Notes: generated from the letters alone by a model not told the origin. A DNA stretch of 64,000 bases from Gilliamella sp. wkB171 (GCF_001693755.1 NZ_LYST01000055.1:62001-126000), one strand, 5' to 3'; positions 1 to 9,595 are shown, counted from the first letter of the stretch. Translations and numbers: made by a program.

Positions 1-552
1 TTAAATAGTGTTAAATTTGCTTACTTGGGGGATGCACGTAATAATATGGGCAACTCATTAATGGAAGGCGCGGCATTAATGGGAATGGAAATTCGCCTTG
101 TTGCGCCGAAAGCTTGCCAACCTGAAGCTGAATTGGTGCAAAAATGCCAAGCGATAGCCAAAACCACTGGTGCTAAAATTATCTTAACAGAAGATGTTGC
201 CGAAGGTGTAAAAGATGTTGATTTCCTTTATACCGATGTTTGGGTATCAATGGGCGAACCGAAAGAAGTATGGGATGAGCGAGTAAAATTATTAACCCCA
301 TACCAAGTCAACCAAAATGTGATCAAATTAACTGGCAACCCTAAAGTTAAATTTATGCATTGCCTACCAGCTTTTCATGATATGAATACGACTGTGGGTA
401 AACAGATGGCTGCTCAATATGGTTTGAAAAATGGCTTAGAAGTGACAGATGAAGTTTTTGAATCCGAGCATAGTATTGTTTTTGATGAAGCTGAAAACCG
501 ACTACACACCATTAAAGCCGTCATGGTTGCAACCTTAACTAAAGACGAATAA
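1..552 (+). CDS. argF: Ornithine carbamoyltransferase, C-terminal part
   Basis: This is the carboxy-terminal 183 codons of ornithine carbamoyltransferase, which makes citrulline from ornithine and carbamoyl phosphate in arginine synthesis. The reading frame is open at base 1, so the start lies outside the window. The visible part begins in the ornithine-binding domain ([11 protein letters not shown]), contains DVWVSMGE, and has the conserved HCLP loop whose cysteine lines the ornithine site. The internal methionine at base 25 is not a real start. A hairpin followed by T residues lies just after the stop. argF and argI paralogues cannot be told apart here. Confidence 0.95.
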   Translation, partial: LNSVKFAYLGDARNNMGNSLMEGAALMGMEIRLVAPKACQPEAELVQKCQAIAKTTGAKIILTEDVAEGVKDVDFLYTDVWVSMGEPKEVWDERVKLLTPYQVNQNVIKLTGNPKVKFMHCLPAFHDMNTTVGKQMAAQYGLKNGLEVTDEVFESEHSIVFDEAENRLHTIKAVMVATLTKDE

Positions 553-568
553 TATACCTATCTGGACT

Positions 569-594
569 TAATGCTTATAAGGCATTAGCTTTTT
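569..594 (+). terminator. Rho-independent terminator after argF
   Basis: A 6-bp stem (TAATGC at 569-574, GCATTA at 582-587) with a 7-nt loop is followed by GCTTTTT. It sits 17 bases after the argF stop. A second, stronger hairpin lies at 599-620. Confidence 0.6.
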
Positions 595-598
595 ATGA

Positions 599-620
599 TT
601 TGCCGACTTTAGTCGGCAAA
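599..620. repeat. Perfect 9-bp inverted repeat before pgpA
   Basis: TTTGCCGAC (599-607) and GTCGGCAAA (612-620) form a perfect stem with a TTTA loop, followed by ATTTTAT. It lies between argF and pgpA and may be a back-up terminator or part of the pgpA leader. Confidence 0.55.
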
Positions 621-646
621 ATTTTATCAATAAGAATCACGAAATA

Positions 647-1150
647 ATGACTAAACAAGATCGCAATAAAGATTTTAAAAAATACCTAAAACTTACCAAT
701 CCAATCCATTTTTTAGCGGTCGGGCTAGGCAGTGGTTTATCGCCTATTATGCCAGGAACCACGGGCTCATTAATGGCAATTCCATGTTGGTTATTATTTA
801 ATGGCTTGCAACCCATTTTATACTGGGTATTGATGGTTGTTGCCTTTATATTTGGTTGTTTTTTATGTCAAAAAACATCTGATGATACGCATACTCATGA
901 TTCGGGACATATCGTTTGGGATGAGTTTGTCGGCATGTGGATAACCTTATTTTTTATTCCACAAGTTTCTATTCTCTGGGTCATGATTGCTTTTGTTGCA
1001 TTTAGAATATTTGATATGGCAAAACCGTGGCCTATTCGTTGGTTTGATAAGCGTGTACCAGGTGGATTTGGGATTATGGTCGATGACGTTATCGCCGCTA
1101 TTTTTTCATCTATTACTGTTTATCTATTAACTTATCTGATTAACTGCTGA
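647..1150 (+). CDS. pgpA: Phosphatidylglycerophosphatase A
   Basis: A 167-residue membrane enzyme that removes phosphate from phosphatidylglycerophosphate to make phosphatidylglycerol in the inner membrane. It shows the family N-terminus (NPIHFLAVGLGSGLSPIMPGTTGS), the acidic motif VWDEFVGMW, and the C-terminal VPGGFGIMVDDVIA segment. Several hydrophobic helices are visible. The length matches the family. In E. coli pgpA follows thiL; here it follows argF, so the locus has been rearranged. The Shine-Dalgarno sequence is weak, but no other start fits as well. Confidence 0.93.
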   Translation: MTKQDRNKDFKKYLKLTNPIHFLAVGLGSGLSPIMPGTTGSLMAIPCWLLFNGLQPILYWVLMVVAFIFGCFLCQKTSDDTHTHDSGHIVWDEFVGMWITLFFIPQVSILWVMIAFVAFRIFDMAKPWPIRWFDKRVPGGFGIMVDDVIAAIFSSITVYLLTYLINC

Positions 1151-1183
1151 TTTAAAAACAATATTGTTTTGCTTTCTTTTATT

Positions 1184-1211
1184 CTCGCTTGTTTTTATCT
1201 TAACAAGCGAG
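1184..1211. terminator. Hairpin terminator between convergent pgpA and nadK
   Basis: A perfect 10-bp stem (CTCGCTTGTT at 1184-1193, AACAAGCGAG at 1202-1211) with an 8-nt loop, followed by TTGTCTT on the plus strand. It lies between the convergent pgpA and nadK stops and could serve both. Confidence 0.65.
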
Positions 1212-1257
1212 TTGTCTTGCATAACGATGTTAGCTAAAAAAGGGCCATTTAAATTGG

Positions 1258-2136
1258 CTAATACATTTTTTGTGACCAGCCAAGTTTAGTTGAAAGATTA
1301 TTAAAGTAATCATAGTCTTTAGAGTGAATTAGGTTAAATTCATACTCTGAACGACGAATAATCACATCCTGACTTGGTTTCACCGGTAAAATTATTTGAC
1401 TGTCACAGGCGATATTTAGATCGAGTGCGGTGGTTGGAAATTTAAGGTGAATAGGGTTGTCACTTTTAATAACTAATGGCCTAACTGCTAATGAATGCGG
1501 AAACATAGGTGTAATAATTAAAGCATCTAAATGCGGAGCTAAAATAGGTCCGCCGGCAGATAAAGAATAGGCTGTTGAGCCAGTTGGTGTGGCAATAATT
1601 AAGCCATCAGCCCGCTGTGAAAAGGCATTACGTTCATTGATGTAGACATCATAATCAATCATATGCGCAACGGTATTTGGCGTAACGACAATTTCATTAA
1701 CGGCAAAACCAGAATTGATTAATTTGCCATTATCATAAATAGAGACTTCGACTAAAAAGCGAGGATCGTCATCATATTCACCTGCAATCACAGGGCTTAA
1801 CTGCTCGATCACTTTTTCATGTGAAATATCGGTTAAAAAACCCAGATTGCCACGATTGACGCCAATTACCTTAATTTTATAGTGTGATAAGCAACGTGCT
1901 GAGCGCAACATATTACCATCGCCCCCTACCACGATAGCCAAATCTGCCTGCTCACCGATTTTATCTAGTGAAGCATAAACTTTGGCTGGGAATTTAATAT
2001 ATTCCGCTAATCGGTCTTCAACTAAAACCTCAATTCCCAATTTAACCAGCCAATCATAGAGTACGCTATGTGTTTCGATTGCCTCAAGTTTTCTTGGAAT
2101 GCCAATTAAGCCAATACATTTAAATGGTGCACTCAT
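1258..2136 (-). CDS. nadK: NAD kinase
   Basis: A 292-residue cytosolic enzyme that phosphorylates NAD to NADP. The signature GGDGN lies at about residues 71-75, followed by NRGNLGFLTD. The glycine-rich TPTGSTAYSLSAGGPI segment and the C-terminal substrate region are also present. The ATG start has a good AAGGA six bases upstream. It is divergent from grpE, as in E. coli, but recN, which flanks this pair in E. coli, is not here. Confidence 0.96.
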   Translation of the reverse strand: MSAPFKCIGLIGIPRKLEAIETHSVLYDWLVKLGIEVLVEDRLAEYIKFPAKVYASLDKIGEQADLAIVVGGDGNMLRSARCLSHYKIKVIGVNRGNLGFLTDISHEKVIEQLSPVIAGEYDDDPRFLVEVSIYDNGKLINSGFAVNEIVVTPNTVAHMIDYDVYINERNAFSQRADGLIIATPTGSTAYSLSAGGPILAPHLDALIITPMFPHSLAVRPLVIKSDNPIHLKFPTTALDLNIACDSQIILPVKPSQDVIIRRSEYEFNLIHSKDYDYFNNLSTKLGWSQKMY

Positions 2137-2218
2137 AGAATATCCTTGTTATTGTTAGATATAAATTGCTGTATTTTTTTATAACAGTCAAAAAAATATC
2201 TATCAACTTATTGTTAAG

Positions 2219-2246
2219 CTTGTAATAATAAAATTTGTCCCCATAA
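2219..2246 (+). promoter_or_regulatory. Sigma-32 heat-shock promoter of grpE
   Basis: CTTGTAA at 2219-2225 and CCCCATAA at 2239-2246 are 13 bases apart. This closely matches the RpoH consensus (CTTGAA, 13-14 bases, CCCCAT). It lies about 45 bases upstream of the grpE start, as expected for a DnaK co-chaperone gene. Confidence 0.85.
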
Positions 2247-2289
2247 TAACCGTTATTAACTAAGTTTTCGACTACATTTGGAGTACCGT

Positions 2290-2874
2290 ATGACAGAGCA
2301 AGATAAGAATATGTCAGAAAATGAATCTAACATTGATACCGCAACTGAATCATCAACCGAGCAAGCTACACAAGCTCAACCTAATGTTGATGAGCAATTA
2401 AAAGCGAAAGATGCACGAATTGCCGAGCTTGAACAAGAATTACAAATTGCTAAAAAGAATGAAAGCGAAGCCATGATTCGTGCTCGTGCCGAGATCGACA
2501 ACGTGCGCAAACGTGTAGAGCAAGATGTTGATAAAGCCCGTAAATTTGCGCTTGAAAAGTTTTCGAATGAATTATTACCTGTCATTGATAATCTAGAACG
2601 TGCTTTAGAATCAACTGATAAGGATAATCCACAGCATCAAGCAACGGTTGAAGGTTTAGAGCTGACCTTAAAATCATTTTTAGATACCGTGAAAAAATTT
2701 GGTATTGAAGTGATTAACACCCAAGATTCACAATTAAATCCAGACTTACATCAAGCGATTAGTATGGTTGAGTCACCTGAACATCAATCAGGTCAAATCG
2801 TAAATACTATTCAAAAAGGTTATACGTTAAATGGTCGATTAATTCGTCCAGCTATGGTAATTGTTGCTAAATAA
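2290..2874 (+). CDS. grpE: Nucleotide exchange factor GrpE
   Basis: A 194-residue co-chaperone that releases ADP from DnaK. The acidic, disordered N-terminus is followed by a long coiled coil (about residues 35-90, with RARAEIDNVRKR) and the C-terminal beta domain (NPDLHQAISMV, GYTLNGRLIRPAMVIVAK). The ATG at 2290 is chosen because GGAG lies six bases before it; the in-frame TTG at 2278 overlaps that Shine-Dalgarno sequence. Expression is probably heat-inducible through the promoter at 2219-2246. Confidence 0.95.
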   Translation: MTEQDKNMSENESNIDTATESSTEQATQAQPNVDEQLKAKDARIAELEQELQIAKKNESEAMIRARAEIDNVRKRVEQDVDKARKFALEKFSNELLPVIDNLERALESTDKDNPQHQATVEGLELTLKSFLDTVKKFGIEVINTQDSQLNPDLHQAISMVESPEHQSGQIVNTIQKGYTLNGRLIRPAMVIVAK

Positions 2875-2877
2875 AGT

Positions 2878-2906
2878 AAAAAATGAGCCGCCTTAAAAGG
2901 GCGGCT
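2878..2906. terminator. Terminator between convergent grpE and def
   Basis: AGCCGCC (2886-2892) pairs with GGCGGCT (2900-2906). On the minus strand the stem is followed by a run of T residues (bases 2878-2883), so it mainly suits def; grpE reads into it from the other side. Confidence 0.75.
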
Positions 2907-2910
2907 AAAC

Positions 2911-3423
2911 TTATTTATTGCGTTGCTCTTCTCGCGTCAATTTTTTCATTTTTTGTTCAATTCGTTGACGTTTTAATGGTGAAAGGTAATCAACAAATAA
3001 TTTACCTTTTAAGTGATCCATTTCATGTTGAATACAAATAGCAAATAATTCATCGGCATCAATTTGGTAAGGGTTACCATGACGATCAAGTGCTTTAATT
3101 TTAATTTTTTCTGCTCTTGGTACAAATCCACGGCAATCAGGAACTGATAAACAACCTTCTTCAATACCTGTTTCACCTTCTTGACTAATAACCTCTGGAT
3201 TAATAATGACATAAACTTGACTTTTGTCTTCCGAAACATCAATAACAATAATTTGTTCATGTACATCGACTTGAGTTGCCGCAAGTCCAATACCATTTTC
3301 GGCGTACATTGTCTCAATCATATTATCAATGATGGTTTGTAGCTCAGGTGTAAAATTAGTTACAGGTTTTGCAACTTTGCGAAGTCGTTCGTCAGGAAAA
3401 CGTAATACCGGTAAAATAGCCAT
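2911..3423 (-). CDS. def: Peptide deformylase
   Basis: A 170-residue metalloenzyme that removes the formyl group from nascent N-termini. All three motifs are present: GIGLAATQ (residues 44-51), EGCLS with metal-ligand Cys91, and HEMDH (His133, Glu134, His137). The gene is divergent from dprA, as in E. coli. The usual partner fmt, for methionyl-tRNA formyltransferase, does not follow; grpE is there instead. The family and length are secure. Confidence 0.97.
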   Translation of the reverse strand: MAILPVLRFPDERLRKVAKPVTNFTPELQTIIDNMIETMYAENGIGLAATQVDVHEQIIVIDVSEDKSQVYVIINPEVISQEGETGIEEGCLSVPDCRGFVPRAEKIKIKALDRHGNPYQIDADELFAICIQHEMDHLKGKLFVDYLSPLKRQRIEQKMKKLTREEQRNK

Positions 3424-3582
3424 AAATTGTTCGATCTACTCCTCATTTGTTAGGTTTTATCAACTTGCTCACATTGTAAACATTTATCTTGGTAATGAAT
3501 AGCCTTAGTTGGCTATTGATAAAATATATCTTATCAATTCAAGGTAAGGCATCTGTTTTAGATGTGAATCAAGAGGAATGTA

Positions 3583-4677
3583 ATGAGTAAATATGAATTC
3601 TTGCTCCGAATTTCAATGCTTGGTCATGGAAAACTGGCTATTTTTAAAAAATTGAGTCAGTTTTTTGTATCTGGTCTACCTAATCAAATTAAGGATGTTC
3701 CTTTTTTATTAGAAAAATTAGGCTTAAGCAAAACTCAACAAACACATTGCTTATCTATCTCTTATTTACATTTTGAACCTGTGCTCAATTGGTTAAATAA
3801 TTCTTGCCCACCCAGATCTTTGATCGCTTATTGTGATTTACACTATCCCGTTTTACTAAAGCAAATCAGTTCGCCCCCTATATTTTTATTTGTAATGGGA
3901 AATGCTCAGCTGTTATCTTCCCCCCAAATTGCGATGGTCGGTAGCCGTGAATTTAGTGAATATGGTGCGCAATGGGGGCGATATTTTGCAGGTGAGCTTG
4001 CGATTAATGGTTTAACGATAACCAGTGGTTTAGCGCTTGGTTTAGATGCAATTTGCCATCGAGGTGCACTTGAAGTATCGGGTGATACTATAGCAGTTCT
4101 TGGTAGTGGCTTAGCTAAGATCGCACCAACATCTAATCTTAAACTCGCGCAAGATATTTTGGCACAAAATGGTGCGTTAGTATCTGAATTTTTGCCCTTT
4201 GAAAACGCGAGAGCTGCGTACTTTCCAAGACGTAATCGGATTATAAGTGGATTAAGTTTAGGCACGTTTGTGGTTGAAGCCTCTGAAAAAAGTGGATCGT
4301 TAATTACTGCGCGTTATGCTATTGAACAAAATCGTGATGTGTTTGCTTTACCTGGGGATATTGATAATCAAAACTGTAGTGGAACCCATTATTTAATTAA
4401 ACAAGGTGCCTATTTAGTGACTCAACCTATCGATATTTTAGAACACTATAACAGTTATTTATCAACAATGGTGCGGCAAGAAAAAAAACAACATGATGAC
4501 AGTATTTTGTATCCCGAAATTTTTGCTGTGATCCATCACCAACCTATAGCTGTTGATGTGATTGCCTCATTAGTTGATTTACCAATTCCAGAGCTAACCA
4601 GTAAACTATTAGAGATGGAAATTGCTGGATTAATTATGACAGTAACTGGCGGTTTTATTCGTACAAGAATTCGCTAA
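3583..4677 (+). CDS. dprA: DNA-processing protein DprA (Smf)
   Basis: A 364-residue protein that loads RecA on incoming single-stranded DNA during transformation. The N-terminal helical (SAM-like) region is followed by the Rossmann-like core: MVGSREFSEYG, TSGLALGLDAICHRGAL, AVLGSGL, FPRRNRIISGLS and GSLITARYA. A C-terminal winged-helix region covers about residues 300-364. The ATG start has GAGGA seven bases upstream. DprA is widespread also in bacteria not known to be competent, so its presence alone does not show natural transformation. Confidence 0.95.
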   Translation: MSKYEFLLRISMLGHGKLAIFKKLSQFFVSGLPNQIKDVPFLLEKLGLSKTQQTHCLSISYLHFEPVLNWLNNSCPPRSLIAYCDLHYPVLLKQISSPPIFLFVMGNAQLLSSPQIAMVGSREFSEYGAQWGRYFAGELAINGLTITSGLALGLDAICHRGALEVSGDTIAVLGSGLAKIAPTSNLKLAQDILAQNGALVSEFLPFENARAAYFPRRNRIISGLSLGTFVVEASEKSGSLITARYAIEQNRDVFALPGDIDNQNCSGTHYLIKQGAYLVTQPIDILEHYNSYLSTMVRQEKKQHDDSILYPEIFAVIHHQPIAVDVIASLVDLPIPELTSKLLEMEIAGLIMTVTGGFIRTRIR

Positions 4678-4729
4678 TACATTTTTATTGTCGCGAATTT
4701 TTAGCTAGATTATCTGTTAAGAATAGCTG

Positions 4730-4749
4730 CCACCGATATGAATCGGTGG
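4730..4749. terminator. Hairpin between convergent dprA and rraA
   Basis: A perfect 8-bp stem (CCACCGAT at 4730-4737, ATCGGTGG at 4742-4749) with an ATGA loop. T-rich sequence follows on the plus strand, so it mainly suits dprA. Confidence 0.65.
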
Positions 4750-4761
4750 TGAATATACTTT

Positions 4762-5256
4762 TTATTTTTCTTCAATTTCTAATGCAATTTCAGATAGGAT
4801 AATACCGGTGTTATCGGCATAGACAAAATCACCTGAAAAGAAAGTTACACCGCCAAAGTTAACACGGATATCGACTTCACCCACACCTTGATCTTCTGAG
4901 CCGACAGGAATTGCTGCAAGAGCTTGAATACCGATTTCAGCATCAGCAAGGTAATCAACTTGACGAACCGCACCATAAACAATTATGCCTTCCCATTGAT
5001 TTTGAATAGCAATATCAATTAATTCTGCATCGATTAGTGCTCGTCGAACCGATCCTCCACCATCAATCACCAATATTTTGCCAGTACCATTGGATTGTAA
5101 GACTTCGTATAATAAGCCGTTATCTTCAAAACATTTTACTGTTACAGCTTGACCTGAAAATGACGATACACCACCAAAATTGCTGAAAATTGGTTCAACG
5201 ACGTTAACATCTTCTGGGTAATAATCGCAAAGAATTGAAGTATCAAACTCCATCAT
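4762..5256 (-). CDS. rraA: Regulator of RNase E activity A
   Basis: A 163-164 residue protein that binds RNase E and inhibits mRNA decay. The sequence follows the RraA family almost throughout: [19 protein letters not shown] near the N-terminus, then [25 protein letters not shown] and [11 protein letters not shown]. An AAGGAG precedes two adjacent ATG codons (5256 and 5253), and either could start translation. It is downstream of menA on the same strand, the same order as in E. coli. The gap to menA is about 80 bases. Confidence 0.95.
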   Translation of the reverse strand: MMEFDTSILCDYYPEDVNVVEPIFSNFGGVSSFSGQAVTVKCFEDNGLLYEVLQSNGTGKILVIDGGGSVRRALIDAELIDIAIQNQWEGIIVYGAVRQVDYLADAEIGIQALAAIPVGSEDQGVGEVDIRVNFGGVTFFSGDFVYADNTGIILSEIALEIEEK

Positions 5257-5338
5257 CGAGTCTCCTTTTGCATTTTAAATTGTGTTTAGTATAACGCTAA
5301 CATTGATTAACACGATATAAAATTTAAATAAACGTGAG

Positions 5339-6235
5339 CTAGCTCAAAATAATACCCAAACAATAAAGTAAATTAGTTAATAAAGCAAGTTTGACCATCT
5401 GTATTAACAAAGGTAATGCTTCATTTGAATTGCGATATTGTAAAATTGCATAAATATGTTTGCCATATAGTGGTAAGATTATTAAGAATAATCCACTATA
5501 AATAGTGTGTAGTTGATAATAAGAAAACAAGCTAAAAAAGCTTAGAGAACAGAGCAATAACAATATATGGTAATATCGCCCAAAAGTGTTTCCCATCAAG
5601 ACTACAAGCGTTGTTTTATGATTGAGTCGATCACTGTCGATATCGCGTAAGTTATTAATATTAAGAACCGCTACAGCCAATAAGCCGCTTCCAATAGATG
5701 GCAAGATAATCGATACAGATAATAATTTAGTTTGTAAAAAATAACTGCCCATTACCCCAACTAAACCAAAAAAGAGCAATACGGATAAATCACCTAGTGC
5801 AATATAACCGTAAGGTTTTTTACCAATAGTGTAAGTGATGGCTGCGATAATCGCCAAAAGTCCTAACAGAATAAAGCTTAATAATTGATAAACACTATTA
5901 CAGGCTACAATAATTAAAATTAATCCCGATAAGATACATAACAAAATGTTAATCCATAATGCTATCTTTAATTGCTTTAAGGTAATTAAACCTAATTGAA
6001 TGCCTCGAGCATGTGCGCTGAGATTTTGCTTATCACTCCCTTTAATGGCATCACCATAGTCATTGGCTAAATTAGATAATATCTGTAATAGAGCGGCTGT
6101 GGTGATTGAAAACAGCATAATAAATAGATTGAATGCGTGCTGCCAATAAGCTAGCGCATTACCCATTAGAATTGCAGAAAGCGAAAGCACTAATGTTTTT
6201 GGACGTAAACTAATAATCCACGGATAACATTTCAT
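5339..6235 (-). CDS. menA: 1,4-dihydroxy-2-naphthoate prenyltransferase
   Basis: A 298-residue integral membrane UbiA-family enzyme that attaches the polyprenyl tail to dihydroxynaphthoate in menaquinone synthesis. About eight or nine hydrophobic helices are visible. The two aspartate-rich motifs are NDYGD (about residue 58) and NNLRDIDSD (about residue 193). The SLRPKTL N-terminus is typical of MenA, and the neighbour rraA supports this over UbiA. Menaquinone implies anaerobic or microaerobic respiration. Confidence 0.92.
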   Translation of the reverse strand: MKCYPWIISLRPKTLVLSLSAILMGNALAYWQHAFNLFIMLFSITTAALLQILSNLANDYGDAIKGSDKQNLSAHARGIQLGLITLKQLKIALWINILLCILSGLILIIVACNSVYQLLSFILLGLLAIIAAITYTIGKKPYGYIALGDLSVLLFFGLVGVMGSYFLQTKLLSVSIILPSIGSGLLAVAVLNINNLRDIDSDRLNHKTTLVVLMGNTFGRYYHILLLLCSLSFFSLFSYYQLHTIYSGLFLIILPLYGKHIYAILQYRNSNEALPLLIQMVKLALLTNLLYCLGIILS

Positions 6236-6313
6236 TGATATTTAACATGTTATTTAAATTTACTGAATTAGCAGACATCATAACAGTAATTGATATTAAC
6301 TGCTAATGATGAA

Positions 6314-7492
6314 CTAAGTGAATTTTATTTTTCTAATTTTATCAATATAAGTTCTTTTCATTTTTTTAAAGAATCGTCTTACTTGCCCTTGTCTTAATGC
6401 GGCAATAAAAAAACCAAGTGAGCCGTACATCACGCCAAGCATTAAAATCATAAATACATTAAACCAATTATCTGTTAGACCTAATCCCATTTGATTAACG
6501 CCCGCGATCATATTGGTTGCCCAAGTTGAGGGTAACATTCTTGAAACTGTCTGCACCCAAAGAGGCATGGCATCAAGCGGCCAAATTGTACCGGATAAGT
6601 AAAATACAGGCGTTGTTAAAAATGCCAGTGTTAAATAGATCATTTCTGCTCTACGTAAACACTCGGTCAGTAATTTGCTGAGACCTAAAACTGCAAGCAA
6701 TAATGGAAATGTCATAATTAAAATTTCAGGTATGTTTGCCAATTGCCTGTATCCTAAAACCCAAGGCCATAAACCAAATAGCACAATTGATAAGAATAAC
6801 CAAATTGGAATTAAACCGCATAAACTACCTATTACCGCGATTTTGGGTGGTTTTCCTTGAGGCAGTGAGTTTAAAGTTATATTCGTGCGCGTTGAAGCAA
6901 TTAAAAATGAGTGTTGTAATAACATCACTAATAAACCAGGAAACGTTATTGCAGCAAAGCTAATTCCAGCATTATAAAGAGGCTCAGTTTGACCATTTAT
7001 TGGTGAAAGAATGACATTGATTTGTTTGTCTGAAAAACCATTATTTCGCATAATTCGGCTATTAAATTCCGTTAATATTTGCTGATAAATGCCCTTTATG
7101 TCCACCTGTATTAAGCCATTAGCTAAACGGCTTGAAGCATCACCATAAGCTGGGATTGTCACTTCTTGACCACTTAAGATCCGTTTTTCAAAATCTCGAG
7201 GAATGGTGAAAACAGCAAACAGTTTACGATTATTTATATCGTCATAAGCTTCTAATGAACCTTCGTATATAATTGTTTCAATCTTGGAACTGGTATTTAA
7301 AGAACGAATAAGGCTACGGCTGGTTGCTGTATGATCTTGATCAACAATTGCTACAGGTAAACTCGTAATCGTACCATTACTATACACTAAGCTCATCAAC
7401 GAGACAGATACTAACAGCAACAACCACATCGGGCGTATTAGCATAAATAAAAATATTTTTGCAAATGAAGACCAAAATATTTTAACCACCAA
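6314..7492 (-). CDS. ABC-2 type transporter permease (YhhJ-like)
   Basis: A protein of about 392 residues with one N-terminal membrane helix, a large soluble domain (about residues 35-165) and five or six C-terminal helices. This is the layout of ABC-2 exporter permeases of the YhhJ/YbhR type. The start is TTG at 7492 or the next codon, GTG at 7489; an AGAGGA upstream favours GTG by spacing. It is the last gene of a three-gene unit with a second permease and an HlyD protein. No ATPase gene is present. The substrate is unknown; relatives export drugs or other small molecules. Confidence 0.85.
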   Translation of the reverse strand: MVVKIFWSSFAKIFLFMLIRPMWLLLLVSVSLMSLVYSNGTITSLPVAIVDQDHTATSRSLIRSLNTSSKIETIIYEGSLEAYDDINNRKLFAVFTIPRDFEKRILSGQEVTIPAYGDASSRLANGLIQVDIKGIYQQILTEFNSRIMRNNGFSDKQINVILSPINGQTEPLYNAGISFAAITFPGLLVMLLQHSFLIASTRTNITLNSLPQGKPPKIAVIGSLCGLIPIWLFLSIVLFGLWPWVLGYRQLANIPEILIMTFPLLLAVLGLSKLLTECLRRAEMIYLTLAFLTTPVFYLSGTIWPLDAMPLWVQTVSRMLPSTWATNMIAGVNQMGLGLTDNWFNVFMILMLGVMYGSLGFFIAALRQGQVRRFFKKMKRTYIDKIRKIKFT

Positions 7493-7502
7493 ATGTTTCC
7501 TC

Positions 7503-8642
7503 TTACTGTGAATGTAGCCGTCTAACTAAGCGTTTTCGAACTAACACTGTAATAATTATTGGGTAAATCATTAAAATACTACAGGTTTTTAGTACTGAAA
7601 GATAACTAGAATGCCGCAAAAATAGATCAAACAATTTATTTAGAGCATAGGTTAACGGCTCAAGAGATGAGATAAATCTTGCAATCCAAGGCATCGATAA
7701 TTCGGGTACAACTACACCAGAATAAGTGAGTGCCAAACCAACCAAGACACCAATATAGGTGTAGGCATCTAAAGAGGTTTTGGTAAATGTGTAGAGCAAA
7801 ATACCAATACTTTGTGCAGCAATAACATAAAAGAACACCACCACAATCATAGCAAAGGGCGAGCCTGATACGCGAGCATGCGAAAATAGCACCAACATGG
7901 CGATTTCAAAAATGAGTAACATGGTATACCAAATGGTATAAGGTGCTAACTTGCCGAGCACAAACGGATAATTTGGACGAGTACGTTTAGGTAGCTGCGC
8001 TAAAATATGAATTGTGGTTGTGACTACAAATAGTTGTAACAAATGTACTACAGCAGAGAACTGTTGGAAGTACATAGAGTTGCCGCTAGCATTAAATAGC
8101 CCATCATAATTGAAGTTAACTTTTGCCAACGTTGGAACAGGTAAGCCAACACTGGTTGCCATTGTGGTTCGATATTGAGTATTTAATGTGGCAATCAAAC
8201 CTGAATAATCCATAATTGAATACAGACCTGCACTATAATATAACGCATTATAATAAAGCATAGGCGTAGGTTGACGACCGGCTAATACGTCCGCTTCAAA
8301 ATTGGGTGGAATATACAAAATGGCATAAATTTTAGCTTTTTGTAAATCACGTTCAGCAATAGAAAGTTGGCTATCATAATTGATAAGATTAGCATGTGCG
8401 CCAGCATTGAGATCGCGCACTATTTCACGTGATAAACTACTTTTGTCATTATCAATATAGCCAACTGGCAAATCAAATAATACTCCACGATGGAAGATAC
8501 TACTGATTAATATGAAAATAATCAGCGGTAAAATCCACATTAGCCAGTGGAAGGTAAACCGTCTAAATATGACTGGTATTTCAGCGTTAAATGCTTGTTT
8601 AAAACGCTGCCAAAAGTCTAAAATTAGTTGTCTAATTTCCAT
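7503..8642 (-). CDS. ABC-2 type transporter permease, second paralogue
   Basis: A 379-residue membrane protein with the same architecture as its downstream neighbour: an N-terminal helix (about residues 27-48), an extracytoplasmic domain and a C-terminal helix bundle. The two permeases could form a heterodimeric channel. Its start overlaps the end of the HlyD gene by 19 bases and its stop is 10 bases before the next start, so the three genes are one operon. The substrate cannot be read from the sequence. Confidence 0.85.
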   Translation of the reverse strand: MEIRQLILDFWQRFKQAFNAEIPVIFRRFTFHWLMWILPLIIFILISSIFHRGVLFDLPVGYIDNDKSSLSREIVRDLNAGAHANLINYDSQLSIAERDLQKAKIYAILYIPPNFEADVLAGRQPTPMLYYNALYYSAGLYSIMDYSGLIATLNTQYRTTMATSVGLPVPTLAKVNFNYDGLFNASGNSMYFQQFSAVVHLLQLFVVTTTIHILAQLPKRTRPNYPFVLGKLAPYTIWYTMLLIFEIAMLVLFSHARVSGSPFAMIVVVFFYVIAAQSIGILLYTFTKTSLDAYTYIGVLVGLALTYSGVVVPELSMPWIARFISSLEPLTYALNKLFDLFLRHSSYLSVLKTCSILMIYPIIITVLVRKRLVRRLHSQ

Positions 8643-9595
8643 AAGGTGCTCATGCCAGCGCGTAAACCTGCAATAGGTGTAGTTGGATAAAGTCTAACTT
8701 CAAATGTTTTCAAGTCAAAGTCACCAGTGGCACGAGTTGCGCGTTTAGTTGCGTAATCACCCATAGGCGCGATATAACGAATTTCCGCTTCAACCTCTTT
8801 ATTACCAAGTGCAGGTACTTCTAATTTAACGTGATCTCCTTTGTGGATATTAGGCATAATATTTTCACGAAGATTAAATACAAAATAGGCTTCGGGTAAT
8901 CGAATTATGGTTAATAATGGGCTATTTGCATTAAATAACTCGCCAACTTCAGCCGGGATAGAGCCAATTTCACCTTCAACTGGGGCTTTAACTTTCAAGT
9001 CATCGTATTGGATTTGTAACTGCTTAAGTTGTTCTTCTGCTTGCTTTAATTGCGCATCATAAATTTGACGTTGTTCAACTCGGTCACCATTTTTGGCCTG
9101 ATCTAAATTAGCTTGTGCAGATTGAACTTGTTGAAAAGCAGCGTCGCGAGTTTTTAAAGCATTATCTAATATTGATTGAGAGACAAATCCTTTGCTTGAA
9201 ATGGCTTTATTACGTTCATACTCTTTTGATGCATTGTTGTAATCTACTTTGGCTTGTTTAAGCAGTGCTTCGTAGTAACGAATGCTTTCTTCACGTGTTC
9301 CATGTTCTGAAAGTTCGACTTGCGCCTGAGCTTGATCGCGAGCCGCTTCGGCCGCTTTGACTTGCGCTAAAAGCTCAGGACTATCAAGAGTAATAACAAT
9401 CTGATTAGGCTTAACATCATCGCCTCGATTGACATTGATGACTTGTACCCGGCCTTTCGCTTTTGACGAGATACTGACATTAGGCGCATCAACCTCACCT
9501 TGTAATATGAGTTGATTATTGTGTGATCGAATTAAAATTGTCATTGAAATTAAAATAACAATTAATGCAATAATAATAAAAGTTCTTTTATTCAT
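8624..9595 (-). CDS. HlyD-family membrane fusion protein
   Basis: A 323-residue periplasmic adaptor protein anchored by an N-terminal helix (residues 5-22). Next come a lipoyl-like half motif (GEVDAPNVSISSKAKGRV), a long coiled-coil hairpin (about residues 75-200, rich in Ala, Gln and Glu) and the second lipoyl half (VKAPVEGEIGSIPAEVGELF). It resembles E. coli YhiI and YbhG. It is the first gene of the exporter operon and would link the two permeases to an outer-membrane channel encoded elsewhere. Confidence 0.9.
   Translation of the reverse strand: MNKRTFIIIALIVILISMTILIRSHNNQLILQGEVDAPNVSISSKAKGRVQVINVNRGDDVKPNQIVITLDSPELLAQVKAAEAARDQAQAQVELSEHGTREESIRYYEALLKQAKVDYNNASKEYERNKAISSKGFVSQSILDNALKTRDAAFQQVQSAQANLDQAKNGDRVEQRQIYDAQLKQAEEQLKQLQIQYDDLKVKAPVEGEIGSIPAEVGELFNANSPLLTIIRLPEAYFVFNLRENIMPNIHKGDHVKLEVPALGNKEVEAEIRYIAPMGDYATKRATRATGDFDLKTFEVRLYPTTPIAGLRAGMSTLWKLDN

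Noticed and set aside
1423..1431. GAGTGCGGT, one base away from the Haemophilus uptake signal core
   Set aside because: A single near match inside nadK; no dense pattern of such sites was noticed, so it does not point to Pasteurellaceae or to uptake signals.
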